Part shown: positions 46,207-57,176 of the stretch, in pieces
Layout: each line of letters starts with the position of its first letter
Position numbering within the stretch: position 1 is the first letter of the stretch
DNA from: Perognathus longimembris pacificus
Lineage: Eukaryota > Chordata > Mammalia > Rodentia > Heteromyidae
Direction: 5' to 3'
Length of the DNA stretch: 64,000 nucleotides
Assembly: GCF_023159225.1 (NCBI RefSeq)
Contig: NC_063172.1
Span: 40,553,832-40,617,831 of the forward strand
Program-made: the position numbers and the translations under genes
Notes under the pieces: model-generated
Database searches by the model: none
The model's input: the letters and a program-made list of their open reading frames with translations, nothing else
Told to the model about the DNA's origin: nothing

Positions 46207-46542
46207 TTGTTGATGATCCTCTTGTATCCCCTTCCTGTGGTTGTACCTGCACTATCACTGTATCTTATCTGAGTACATTGGAAACTATATGTACTGGTGT
46301 TAGAACTAGGAAAGTGAAAGGGAATATCAAAATTGAGAGACAAAGGATAAAAAGACAAATGACTACAAAAGCAATACTTGAAAACCGTTTGGTGTAGACC
46401 AATGGAACAACTCATGGGGGGAGAAGGAAAAGGGGAGGAGGGAGGCAAAAATGAGGGAGTAGATAACAGTACAAGAAATGTACCCAAGGTGTATATATGA
46501 AAGTGTAATATCTCTGTACATCACTTTGACAATAAATAAGGA
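46207..46542 (+). mobile_element. L1 3' UTR-only insertion nested in an older L1
   Basis: Starts ttgttgatgatcctcttgta and runs through the same 3' UTR type as the 45.1-46.0 kb and 52 kb copies to tgacaataaataagg. About 335 bp and 5' truncated within the 3' UTR. The host L1 sequence stops just before it and resumes just after. Confidence 0.85.
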
Positions 46543-46966
46543 AAAATGACTCCAAAATATGGAAGTAAGTGGTTCATCATTGAGGTTATTATTTTCAATG
46601 TATTATATGAAATTAATTCTTTTTTCCTCTGTTCACCTTCCCTATGATTTAGCCCCTGTTGTCACTGTATTTGATTCTGATACCCTGAGTATTTTCTATA
46701 AGTCTGTGTGAATTAGGGTAGGGTAGGGAAGAGGAACATTAAAACTGTAAGACCAAAGGTAACAGGCAAAGCAATGCAACGGCAACACTTACAAGACAAT
46801 ATGTTTTAAACTAACTGTACAACTGGGTGGGGGAGAGGGAAGGTGGGAGAAGAATGAGGGAGGGGGTATCAAATTGGACAAGCAATATATTCTCTATTTA
46901 ATATATGTTACTGTAACCTATCTGAATTTCACCTTGACAATAAAAATAAATAAAATTTAAAAAAAC

Positions 46967-48338
46967 AACATTCTATGAACAATGAAATTCAGAGAGCTGT
47001 GGCAGCATTGCTGTAACTCTTGAAAATTTTTCAGCTAGCTGAAACCTGTAATGGAATTACAAGGTTTACAGGGTCTTTCTTCTAAAGAGTCCTACAGCTC
47101 AAATCACTTATCAAGATACCATATCTACATTGATAAGCCATGCCTCACTTTTCATTTTGGAAGCCAATCAAATAATCTCACAACAGAGTAAAAGACAGTA
47201 TATAATTGGGTTTCACAATAATCTTCAAAGCTTAATTACAAATATGTTTTGGCTTTTCTGATACACTGATATTTTCCATGACATAGAACATTGAAGCAGA
47301 AGGAATGACAAATCTGAAGATACTTGTCTCAGTTACTGGTATTACAAAGTTTCCTAAATGCTCTAGTTAGCCTTTTAGGGGACAAAAGGAGCATGAACAA
47401 CAAATTGTCAACCTGAACAAAGTTGGAAAGGTCAATCTGATGCTTCGATGCTTAGATGTGCTGTCCTATGGGCACTTTTTCTTTTTATAGCATCTAAAGA
47501 AGAAGAGGAGTCAGACTGCCCTCTTTGTGGGAAATCATTTATTAAATGGGTCAAGGAACACATATTTCAAGTTAGACTGTTGGCAATAAAGGGCATAGCT
47601 TCAGTCTGTAATAAACACCAGCCTCATGTTCACTGAAATAACACTGTCAGGGCTGCCCTTTAGAACATTGATCGAGCACTGGTAAATATTGGGCATAAGA
47701 ACAATAGAGCAAATATCAACCATGGGCATTTTGTCACTGGGTTACTATTAAAAAACAACAACAACAACAAAGCTCCAAGTAGAAAACAAAGGGAAATGAC
47801 ATTGCCACATATTCTTAATTTTAAGTTACTAGCTATTGCTAGTACTAATTAGTTTAAAAACACTCACTTTATGTATCAGGAATGGCAAAATTGAATCTTT
47901 ACTGTAATCTTTTAATTTTGTTAATTTAAGCACATTAGTGCTCTCTTCATGGTAAACAAAAACAACTTGCACCCTATTCATAATAATGTGCATAAAGTGA
48001 CAACTTCTGTAGTTATTTAGAATTTAATTGTGATAATGCAAAATGTGCAAAATTCAAAATTTTAAGTCAACTTCTAATCTATACTGTCACTTAATAATCT
48101 GGAAAATTCCATGCAATATCTCTGAACAAAGTAAACAAATGATTAAAATAAAGCAGTGATGTGAATTTATTTGACTTTATTATATTTCTGTTGGGTTGTA
48201 GACCTAAAATTGTATTGGAGTTACCTGAACTTTATAGTGAATTGTGATATCACTCTTTCTCTTTTTTCTGTCATCAGGATACAGAAAATGGATCTAAAGA
48301 TTTGTGAAAATATAAACTAAAAAGCAATGCTTGTAAAA
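46967..48338. other. Unidentified sequence with one possible short exon-like block
   Basis: A polypyrimidine stretch ending in AG at about 47488 (ctttttctttttatag) precedes an open stretch to 47636 encoding a peptide with SDCPLCGKSFIKW. The CxxC resembles half of a zinc finger, but the rest does not fit, and no matching donor or poly(A) signal is convincing. Probably chance. The remainder is unique AT-rich sequence with a short CAA repeat at 47754-47770. Confidence 0.25.
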
Positions 48339-48564
48339 CATGAAAACATTTTACCATTTTTTTTTGCCAGTCCTGGGGCTTGAACTCAGGGCTTGGGCAC
48401 TGTCCCTGAACTTCTTTTTGCTCAAGGCTGACACTACCACTTGAGCCACACCACAATTTCTGGCCTTATCTTTTTATGTTATACAGAGGAATCAAACTCA
48501 GGCCTTCATGCATGCTAGGCAAGCATTCTGTCAGTAGGTCATATTCCCAGCCCATGAAAATATT
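48339..48564 (-). mobile_element. IDL-Geo-type SINE, antisense, imperfect TSD
   Basis: The body (48351-48552) shows gccagtcctggggcttgaac, ttgctcaaggctgacactac and catattcccagccc. It is more diverged than the other copies. Direct repeats catgaaaacatt (48339-48350) and catgaaaatatt (48553-48564) differ at one base. Confidence 0.93.
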
Positions 48565-49403
48565 GTATACAACATCATATTTCTTTATCACAATACACAA
48601 CCTAGCATGGGAATTGGAATAGGGAGGACTGAAAGTTTTTCCCAGAAATCATTGATCAATGGCCAAAATTTAACCTATGGTCACTCAGTTTGCTATTTGC
48701 CTACATGATATTAAGATATGAAGTAGAATGTATATAACAACAACGAATATTATCAAATGATCAAAACCTTTCTGGAACACAAAATTTGGCAGCTGTTAAG
48801 CTGAGTCACTTGATGGAATCCTTTAAAAAATGCTCTCTTCTTTAGTCCAGAAAATTGACCATAATGAAACATTACTTAATCAGATACTATTTTTCTACAG
48901 TCTAAAGTTAAATAAAATTCCATGAAGTACCTAACTTTTGCCTGAAATGCATGTGGGAAAAATGCAAGGATATTTGCGCTTTTATAGGCATTCAAAAAGC
49001 AATTTAAAATTGAATAAAAAAGAAAGATATTATCAGAACTGTAGGTATTGTGAAAATTGTGCTGTGAAAATTAAAATACTGGTTTGCGCCACAGCCATAA
49101 ATTACTAAACTAATTATCTAGTAGAAGGCATAACTGAATCATTCAAAGGGGTAATTAGCAATCAGACATAATGAGTACTGCTACTATTTCTTGTCATACT
49201 GTATTTAGCCTCCATGAAGCCTGCAGGAACTGAATTATTTCCTATCCTTCTCAGAGGGCATTACTGCTACATTGAGTGCATCAGCCCATATTATTACTCC
49301 CAGTAGTTTCATTCTTCACTGGCCTGCACATTTCTGATTTCCCCAGTCAAAAGTTTCCCAGTTCTCCTGGGACCTTTTAAAACAGTCATCTACTTAGTAA
49401 TCA
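48565..49403. other. Unique sequence, no recognised feature
   Basis: No gene or repeat I can identify. Confidence 0.45.
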
Positions 49404-49482
49404 TTCATATACATATATATGCATATATATATATGCATACACAGATATGCATATGTGTGTATGTGAATATGTGTGTGTGTGA
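49404..49482. repeat. TATA/GCATA/GTGT low-complexity tract
   Basis: Alternating purine-pyrimidine sequence grading from TATA to GTGTGT. Confidence 0.9.
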
Positions 49483-49878
49483 ACTGCATCATACCCAAAT
49501 CACATATTTCCTTCATTGGATCTACAGAAATCAGATTAAAGAAAAGCATGCTGGAATATTCTCAGTGAGACATTGTGGACTTTGTAATATGTCATTATAT
49601 GTATACACTAAAATACCTCCTCCTATAAAACTTAAATGAAAGAATAAATAATACTACAACACATCATTCATTTTTTCCCCCAGTACAAACATAAGACTGG
49701 GTTCCTGGATGAGAAAATGAGTAGGAACTTTCCCTGAATGTTAGACCTCAGATAGGGGTAGGTAGTTATATATTTGCAATATGATGAAAATGCCATAATG
49801 AGACAAGAAAGATTCTATACGTATGTAACCCACAGTCATGTGCCATTTCCTCTTAGCATTTCATACTATTGACTATTC
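49483..49878. other. Unique sequence, no recognised feature
   Basis: No gene or repeat I can identify. Confidence 0.45.
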
Positions 49879-50139
49879 CAAGATTATAAGGGAGGACTGA
49901 GAATATGGCCTAGTGGCAAGAGTGCTTGCCTCATATACAGGAAGCCCTGAGTTCGATTCCTCAGCACCACATATATAGAAAATGGCCAGAAGTAGCACTC
50001 TGACTCAAGTGGCAGAGTGCTAGCCTTGAGCAAAAAGAAGCCAGGGACAGTGCTCAAGCCCTGAGTTCAAGCCCAGGACTGGCAAAACAAAAACAAAAAC
50101 AAAAAACAACAACACAAAAAACCACAAGATTATAAGGGA
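49879..50139 (+). mobile_element. IDL-Geo-type SINE with 15-bp TSD
   Basis: The body starts ggactgagaatatggcctag near 49893. The left-monomer B box is gagttcgattcctcagcacc. The right monomer has tgactcaagtggcagagtgc and ends caggactggc. A tail rich in CAAAAA units follows. Direct repeats caagattataaggga at 49879-49893 and 50125-50139 are identical. Confidence 0.96.
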
Positions 50140-50264
50140 TAAATAAAATTAATAATGCAAATTAATTAAGGGAGTGAGAGTCTATTTCAGAGAGCAAAAA
50201 TTAAAATGAAGTCCATTATTTTCATTCCATTAAGATTCAATAAACACTGACTACAATAATACAT
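50140..50264. other. Short unique spacer between SINE and L1
   Basis: No recognised feature. Confidence 0.5.
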
Positions 50265-52530
50265 AAGATTGCACCTTATCCTCATGATCCTATAACTAAA
50301 GAATGCCATAAACTCTACCCTCATGCTACTGGAGCTGATCCAAAACTTTGGCAAAGTTACAGGATATAAAATAATCCCTCAAAAATCAAAGGCCTTTCTA
50401 CATGCCAATGACCCAAATGCCGAGGCTGAAATCAGGAAAGGAACTCCTTTTGCAATAGCCTCAAAAAAAAAAAATACCTAGGAATAACCTTAACCAAAGA
50501 AGTGAAAGACCTCCATGATGTGAATTTTAAAACATGAAAAATAAAATTAAGGCAGAACTAAGAAAATGGAAAAACCTCCCATGCTCCTGGATTGCGAGAA
50601 CTAATATAATCCAAATGGCAATATTGCCAAAGGCTATCTACAAATTCAATGCAATACCCATTAATATCCCAACACCATTTCTTAATGAAATAGAGGAAGC
50701 AATCCAGAAATTCATATGGAACAATAAAACACCTAGAATAGCAAAAACAATCCTAAGCAGAAAGAACAGTGCTGGAGGAATTACAATACCAAATTTCAAG
50801 CTGTATTATAAAGTTATAGTAATAAAAACAGCTTGGTATTGGCACAGCAACAGGACTGAAGACCAGTGGAACAGAATTGAAGTCCCAGAAATGAACCCAC
50901 AGAACTTAATCTTTGATAAAGGAGCTAAAAAAACTAGTCTGGAAGAAAGATAGCCTCTTTAACAAATGGTGCTGGCAAAACTGGTCCAACACCTGTAACA
51001 AACTAAAACTAGATCCTTATATATCACCCAGGACCAAAATCAATTCCAAATGGATCAAAGACCTCGAAATAAAAACAGATACCCTGAAAAAACTAAAGGA
51101 AGGAGTAGGAGAAACAACTGTGCTCCTTGGCACAAGATGGCACTTCCTTAACAGAGACCCAGAAATGCTACAAATCAAAGAAGGATGGACAAATGGGACT
51201 GCATCAAACTGCAGAGCTTCTGCAGGGGAAAGGACATAGCTCGCAAGATAAACAGAAAGACCACACATTGGGTGAAGATCTTTATTGGCCATGCAATGGA
51301 CAAAGGCCTCATATCTAAAATATATGCAGAACTAAAAAAATTACATTCCTCCAAAACAAAACTGCAAAGAACCAATAGCCCTCTCAACAAGTGGGATAAA
51401 GACTTAAAAAGAGACTTCTCTGATGAGGAAATGAGAATGGCCTAGAGACATATGAAAAAGTGCTTTACATCACTGGCCAAAAAAGAAATGCAAATCAAAA
51501 CAACATTGAGATTCCACCTCACCCCAGTAAGAATGTCCTATATCAAGAAAACTAACAATAACAAATGTTGGAGGGGATGTGGCCAAGAAGGAACCCTACT
51601 TCATTGTTGGTGGGAATGTAAACTGGTTCAGCAACTCTGGAAAGTGGTATAGAGATTCCTCAGAAGGCTAAACATAGAGCTCCCCTAGGACCCAGCAGGC
51701 CCACTTTTGGGCATCTACCCAAAAGACCACAAACAAGAACACATTAAAGCCACCAGCACAACAATGTTCATCACAGCACAATTTGTCATAGCTAGAATAT
51801 GGAACCAATCCAGATGCCCCTCAGTAGACAAATGGATCAGGAAAATGTGGCAAATATACACAATGGAATTTTATGCCTCTATCAGAAAGAATGACATTGC
51901 CACATTCTCAAGGAAATGAAAGGACGTGGAAAAAATTATTCTAAGTGAAGTGAGCCAGACCCTAAGAAGCATGGACTCTATGGTCTCCCTCATAGGGAAT
52001 AATTAGCAAGCACAGGTTTAGGCTAGTCACAGCAGAGGATCACAAGAGCCCAATAGCTATACCCTTATGAACACATAAGATGATGCTAAGTGAAATGAAC
52101 TCCTTGTTATGGAAACGATTGTTATATCACTGTTGTAACTACTTTCAACATGCCATGTGAAACCGTAGCTTCTATTATGGATGACGCTCTTGTATCCCCT
52201 TCCTGTGGTTGTACCTGCACTATCTCTGTATCTTATCTGAGTACATTGGAAACCGTGTCTACTGGTATTAGAACTAGGAAACTGAAAGGGAACACCAAAA
52301 TTGAGAGACACAGGGTAAAAAGACAAATGACTACAAAAGCAATACTTGCAAAACTGTTTGGTGTAAATCAACTGAACAACTCATGGGGCAAAGAAAAGGG
52401 GGAGGGGGAGGAGTCAATGAGGGAGGAGGGAACAAACAGTACAAGAAATTTATCCAATGCCCAATGTATGAAACTGTAACCTCTCTGTACATCAGTTTGA
52501 CAATAAAAATTAAAAAAGAAAGATTGCACC
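50265..52530 (+). mobile_element. Largest L1: 5'-truncated ORF2 plus 3' UTR, 11-bp TSD
   Basis: The body (50276-52519) holds the C-terminal half of ORF2 and the full 3' UTR. ORF2 is read in broken frames: 50534-50953 ([37 protein letters not shown]), 50913-51239 ([23 protein letters not shown]), 51185-51445, 51452-51652 (cysteine-rich [18 protein letters not shown]) and 51707-51919, with at least four frameshifts or stops. The endonuclease domain and most of the RT domain are absent. ORF2 ends near 52006. The 3' UTR has a polypurine section (about 52383-52430) and ends tgacaataaaaat. Direct repeats aagattgcacc at 50265-50275 and 52520-52530 are identical. Confidence 0.95.
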
Positions 52531-52984
52531 ATAGTTTTCAGTTGATGAAGTAGGAAGGTTTCAGATTACAAGCTTTATGAAAGCAGACATTTTGAAATAG
52601 TTGAGACAAAGGAACCAGAGATGGGAATCAAAGTCTTTAGTCACTAAGTTAAAAGCAGCAAAAATCCTCATTCAGATCCTACATTCATTCAATGAATGTG
52701 TAGGGGCATTGAAATTGAATGGCTGAGTTACCTACCATAAAGGGAAGCATTGTTGAGTAATGGGATAGAGTTTTGTGAACAACATTTAAAAAATATATAC
52801 TTTCTCCATCTGTAAACTATTAAAGAGAGTACAACCATTTTCTTCTCTGCTGCAGAGGCTAGTAAAAGGGTATTGAGACTGTCTTACTCTGAGCTGCATT
52901 AAATGACTATTAATTAAAATAATAAATGTAAAATATAAATAGAGGTAAATTGTAAAAGAAGCAAAAATATTTTGACTTAACTTT
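52531..52984. other. Unique AT-rich sequence, no recognised feature
   Basis: No gene or repeat I can identify. Confidence 0.45.
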
Positions 52985-53430
52985 TATGCTCCTGAGGTTT
53001 AAATTCAGAGCTTCCTGCCTGCCAGGCAAGTACTCTATGCAGGAACCATGCCTCCTAATTTTTATGTGTTGATATTTTTAGTGATTGAGCCTTACCACCA
53101 CCACCATCACCATCATCATTACTTGTCCTGAGCTTCCACTCTTTATACTTCTTCCCATATGTGGGTAGACAATAATGTACCAACATGTCCAGATTTCTCT
53201 GAAATGGATTACCACAAGGTGTTCGCCCCTGCTGGCTTATAACCAAAAATCTCGCCATCTTAGTCCCCATTCTCACATAATTGTGAATAGGATAAACTTC
53301 ACTGAATCCAGCTGTTGGTTGAGTTAGTCTCACAAAATTTTGCTTAGCATGGTCTCAAATCGAGATCCTTTCTACCTGTGTCTCCTGAGTAGATAGGAAT
53401 TTCATTCATGAGCTATTGTCATCTGACCTA
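52985..53430 (-). mobile_element. Two antisense SINE halves separated by an unidentified 210-bp segment
   Basis: 52985-53090 resembles the complement of an ID-like monomer (tgccaggcaagtactctatg). 53312-53430 is the complement of a 7SL half (cttagcatggtctcaaatcg, ctcctgagtagataggaatt). In complete copies these halves are adjacent. Here about 210 bp lies between them, so this is either an insertion into the SINE or two independent SINE pieces. Confidence 0.6.
53096..53306 (-). other. Unidentified segment between SINE halves
   Basis: Less AT-rich than its surroundings. On the minus strand an open frame (53333 down to 53055) encodes a 92-residue peptide with segments such as VYPIHNYVRMGTKMARF and LVHYCLPTYGKKYKEW, ending in a Gly/Asp run produced by a CCA/CAT repeat. 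I do not recognise the peptide. A TATAAAG motif also lies on the minus strand near 53135-53141, so an LTR fragment is another possibility. Confidence 0.3.
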
Positions 53431-53879
53431 GTCATGTTTTTTAAGAACTTAATTTTTCATCTCCTGAGAGGAGATTATTTTATGATTATCATATGAAACA
53501 TGAGACCACTAAGAATTCCTAAGGGATCCCAAAGGGCCGTGCTATGTGTATTGTTTAGTACTCTTAGTAGGTTGGCATTATGTTTCTTGGAGATTATCAT
53601 TATATTCGAGGATAACAATGATATACTGTGGCTGCAGACTGAATTGTCTTCTAGAAGAATATAAATGACTTTGGAAGAGGACGCACCTAGCAAAAGCTGA
53701 ACACCACATACAGTGCCTGAATTAAAAAAGTTACCAAACATTTAAAGTATGAATTTCTCTTAGTCAGAAAGACATGCCACCTGGCATTCCTGATCTAGGG
53801 AATTTTACCATTCTAAGGAAAATGATCCCCAAATTTGGAATTACAGAGCATAGCATCTGGAGTTAATTTTTAAAAAAAA
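53431..53879. other. Unique sequence, no recognised feature
   Basis: An 88-codon minus-strand frame (53475-53741) has no known motif. Confidence 0.4.
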
Positions 53880-54130
53880 AATAATGTAAAAGCAATGTAC
53901 AGTGGGGTTACTGTTACATAAATTAGGCAATGAGTACATTTCTTTTTAACACCCTCATTTTGTCCCTGTTTTCCCCTCCCAATCCCTTGATTCCCTAAGT
54001 TGTATAGTTCATTTCCAACATAGTGTCCAGTGAGTGTGCTGAATTAGTAATGATCACCTGTCCTTTGGCATCATTATATCACTTTGCTCCAATGCAGTCT
54101 CTGTTTTGTTTTCCCCTAGAGCCTTAACAA
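53880..54130 (-). mobile_element. L1 3' UTR fragment, antisense
   Basis: A-rich edge, then gtacagtggggttactgtta, gcaatgagtacatttctttt, aagttgtatagttcatttcc and aacatagtgtccagtgagtg. It is of the same older 3' UTR type as the fragments at 23.0 and 55.8 kb. Confidence 0.8.
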
Positions 54131-55399
54131 TCAATGCTCAACTGAGCCATGAAAATATGTAATTTCCCTCAAATGTGCTCATGTCCAAAATAAGTTGATG
54201 TAGTCTAATTATCTTATCATCAAGTGAGAAAAACGACACCTCACACAAAAATTTCCTTTGCTAAGGCCATATAGGCACTTCAAAAAAACAGCCAGCATTA
54301 AAACTGGTTGTTTGGGGATTGAAATGACTACAATATTTTCCTACTTAAATGTGTGAATACGCCTATTTCATGACATGTGTCTAATAATGACTGAGATCTG
54401 TAGAACTAACAGCATAAAATACTACAGGAGAAATCAGATGCTCTTCTTTTGTGTTTTTTTTCTTTCACCCATTTATCTTTTGTACCCTCCTACCCCCACC
54501 CCACAGCTAAATAGGCATACTAGATATATCTTCATTACACATGTAATCTTATTTTTCTTAAGCCTTCCAGTTATTATCATTCCTAGTAACTCAATATATG
54601 CTTGCTGCTTTATTGAAGCACACAGAAAAGTTGCACATTAATATTTTCCAGGGCTGAGCAAGAACCCCATGAACTTTGAAAATATGAGAACACATATAAA
54701 ACACAAGAATATGCATAAATACAAAGAAATAACATGCACAGTTTTGAGTGCCAATCAAATGGTACAAAGACTATTAAAAATTAAAAGGCTATACACAGAT
54801 ATTTAAATTGGTATGAAAAGTTTAGGAATATTGATCTTGTCACAAGGGGGAGCCCCTGTTTTTCAATTAATGTAAACACACTGCATGCCAATAAAATAAT
54901 TCTGATTAAGTACAAAGTAGAAATTTCATAGTAGAATGCAGAATTTTGAAAACAAAATAAAAATTGATGGTAAATATTAGTAGTCATCTCTCTTTTAGTT
55001 TTATTGACTAGATGATGAGAAAGAAATTGGTGATTTATGTAACAAATTGAGCTAACATTTTGATTTTAGAAAGCAAATAGTATGTATAATTCAATTTTAA
55101 CACAATAATTTAAAAATCAAATATAATGTTCTGGTAGTATGCTATAAATAAGCCCTAGATACTAGTTACTTGTGAGCATGGGGAGTTATATGAACTAGGC
55201 CAGGTACTGTGAAAGTGTAAGATTAACAGATTCTGTAAATATGCAAAGTATTATATACCTTACTGATGTGTTCTAAATGTGCTACAAGAGAAGGAATACA
55301 AATGAGTGATATGTTTAGATTTGAGTAACTATATATCAGTTTACAATCTTTCATAATATAACAACATTCCTTTCCTTTATTAGTTGTTCTATCTCTTTC
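54131..55399. other. Unique AT-rich sequence, no recognised feature
   Basis: An 88-codon frame at 54375-54641 has a hydrophobic stretch but no family signature. Confidence 0.42.
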
Positions 55400-55650
55400 A
55401 GTTTTTTTTCCCTGGGGGGGTGGTATTGGAACTGGTGTTTGACTAAGGGCCCAAGCAATGTCTCTGAGCTTCCCCCCTACCCCCGGGATGGTGTTCTACC
55501 ATTTCAGCCACAGTTCCATTTCTAGAGTTTTCATGATTAACTTGAGGTGAGAGTATCACAGATTTTCCTACTGAGGCTGGCTTTGAAACATGATCCTCAG
55601 ATCACAGCCTCTTGAGTAGCTAGGATTACAGGCATAAGCCACCTGCATCT
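55400..55650 (-). mobile_element. Dimeric 7SL/ID-like SINE, antisense
   Basis: T and G runs at the tail side, then the complement of a diverged right half (ttctaccatttcagccacag) and the complement of the 7SL half (ctcttgagtagctaggatta, caggcataagccacc). Confidence 0.85.
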
Positions 55651-55784
55651 CATTTCTCCTGTAGTATTTTGTGCTATTAGTTTTACCTATCTGAGTTATT
55701 ACTATTCACATGGCAACTTTCTAAAACAGACTGAAGAACATGTTATTCTAGCTAACTAAGAAATAAAGATGTTGATTTTAAACC

Positions 55785-56712
55785 TCCAAATCTAATTTTT
55801 CTTTTTTTAATTTTTAAAATTTATTATAAGGGTGATGAACAGGGAGTTGCGGTTACAAAAGTAAGGTAGTGAGTGCATTTCTTTTTAATCACTGTTACCT
55901 TCTCCCTCATTATCTCCCACTTACCAGTTGCCATCCCCCTTCCCTCCCCAAGTTGTAAAGCTAATTTCCCACATAGTATCCAGTATCATTGTTGCAATTA
56001 GTTCATCCTTCATGGTATTTTTGTGATTCCCTTTCCCTTTCTCTTCCAAAGGGACATACAAAGAACCTCTTGATATACTTCATTATATATGATCCTATGC
56101 ACTTAGCGATTGGGCTATTGTGATCCCCTGGCTAAGAATACCATAGACATATTCTAGGTATTACAAGTTAGGAAAATCTTGAAATGTGTATTTCTAGAAC
56201 TCCTTGGACAGGTCAAAACTTTCTTAATAAAGACCCACAAACAAAACAAATCAAAGAAAAGCTGGACAAATGGGATTTAACCAAACTGCAGACCTTCAGC
56301 AAAGCAAAGGACATAGCTAGTAAGATGAATAGAAAGCCCACAGATGGCGAGAAGTTCTTCACTAGCCATACAACGGACAAGGGCCTCATATCTAAAATAT
56401 ACTTAGGGCTCAAAAATTAAACCCCCCAAAAACAAATCCTCAAAGAATCAACGACCCTATTAATAAGTAGGCTAAAGACTTAAAGAGACTTTTATGAAGA
56501 GGAAATAAGAATGGCTAATAGACACATGAAGAAATTCTCAATATCAATGACCATAAAAGAAATGCAAATCAAACCCACATTGAGATTCTACTGTACCCCA
56601 GTTACAATGGTCATTATCAAGAAATTGAAAAACGGATGCTGGCAGGAATATAGCCAAAAGAGAAAGCTATTACACTGTCAGTGGGACTGTAAACTTGTTC
56701 ATCCAAATCTAA
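55785..56712 (-). mobile_element. Twin-primed L1: 3' end plus inverted ORF2 segment, with TSD
   Basis: 55805-56168 is an L1 3' UTR and ORF2-end region on the minus strand. 56188-56701 is an upstream ORF2 segment on the plus strand (landmarks NFLNKDPQTK, TTDKGLISKIY, QMANRHMKK-like text with a broken frame, and a diverged cysteine-rich region around NGCWQEYSQ). The outer flanks carry the same 11 bp, tccaaatctaa, at 55785-55795 and 56702-56712. The pair is thus one insertion on the minus strand whose 5' part was inverted, with a few hundred bp lost at the inversion junction. Confidence 0.88.
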
Positions 56713-56921
56713 ATTTTCAAAGCTCTCTACCATTCTATTTTCAAAAGTAGCACTACTACTTTTCTGTTCTAGATTGACAAATCAACAAAATTGGCCCCAT
56801 CAGTTGCTGTACTGACTCTAGCTTCTCTACTCCTCATCTGTAAACCTATGTTCAAAAATCTTCCTCATTTTTAATATAAATGACATAAGTCTTTATGTCA
56901 GTGAACATTTCTTATTTGATC

Positions 56922-57176
56922 AAAACTTGGAGAGATTTGGGGGCTGGGAATGCGGCTTTGTGTTAGAGTGCTTGCCTAGCATGCATGAAGCTCTGGGTTC
57001 AATTCCTGAGGACCACATAAACAGAAAAAGCCAAAAGTGGCGCTATGGCTCAAGAGGTAGAGTGCTAGCCTTGAGCAAAAGAAACCAGGGACAGTGTTCA
57101 GGCCCTGAGAACCAGCACCTGGGACTGGCAAAAAAAACAAACAAAAACAAAACAACAAAACAAAAACTTGGAGAGA
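56922..57176 (+). mobile_element. IDL-Geo-type SINE with 14-bp TSD
   Basis: The body starts ggggctgggaatgcggcttt near 56939. The left monomer retains cttgcctagcatgcatgaag, closest to the canonical ID element, with B box gggttcaattcctgag. The right monomer has tatggctcaagaggtagagt. A CAAAA-rich tail follows. Direct repeats aaaacttggagaga lie at 56922-56935 and 57163-57176. Confidence 0.95.

Larger units (their letters stand above)
44930..46966 (+). mobile_element. Old L1 carrying two nested younger L1 insertions
   Basis: The host L1 is in three pieces that join in map order: 44930-45108 (ORF2 C-terminal region, ending agaaagaatgacattg), 46031-46206 (resumes at gaaaatggaaaggcttag and runs to cataagatgatgctaa), and 46545-46966 (resumes at aaatgactccaaaatatgga and ends with the older 3' UTR type and caataaaaataaa). 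The two interruptions are annotated separately. All pieces are on the plus strand. Confidence 0.85.

Noticed and set aside
47488..47636. Zinc-finger gene fragment (CPLCGKSF)
   Set aside because: Only one CxxC is present. The expected following hydrophobic spacing and HxxxH are absent, and there is no second finger.
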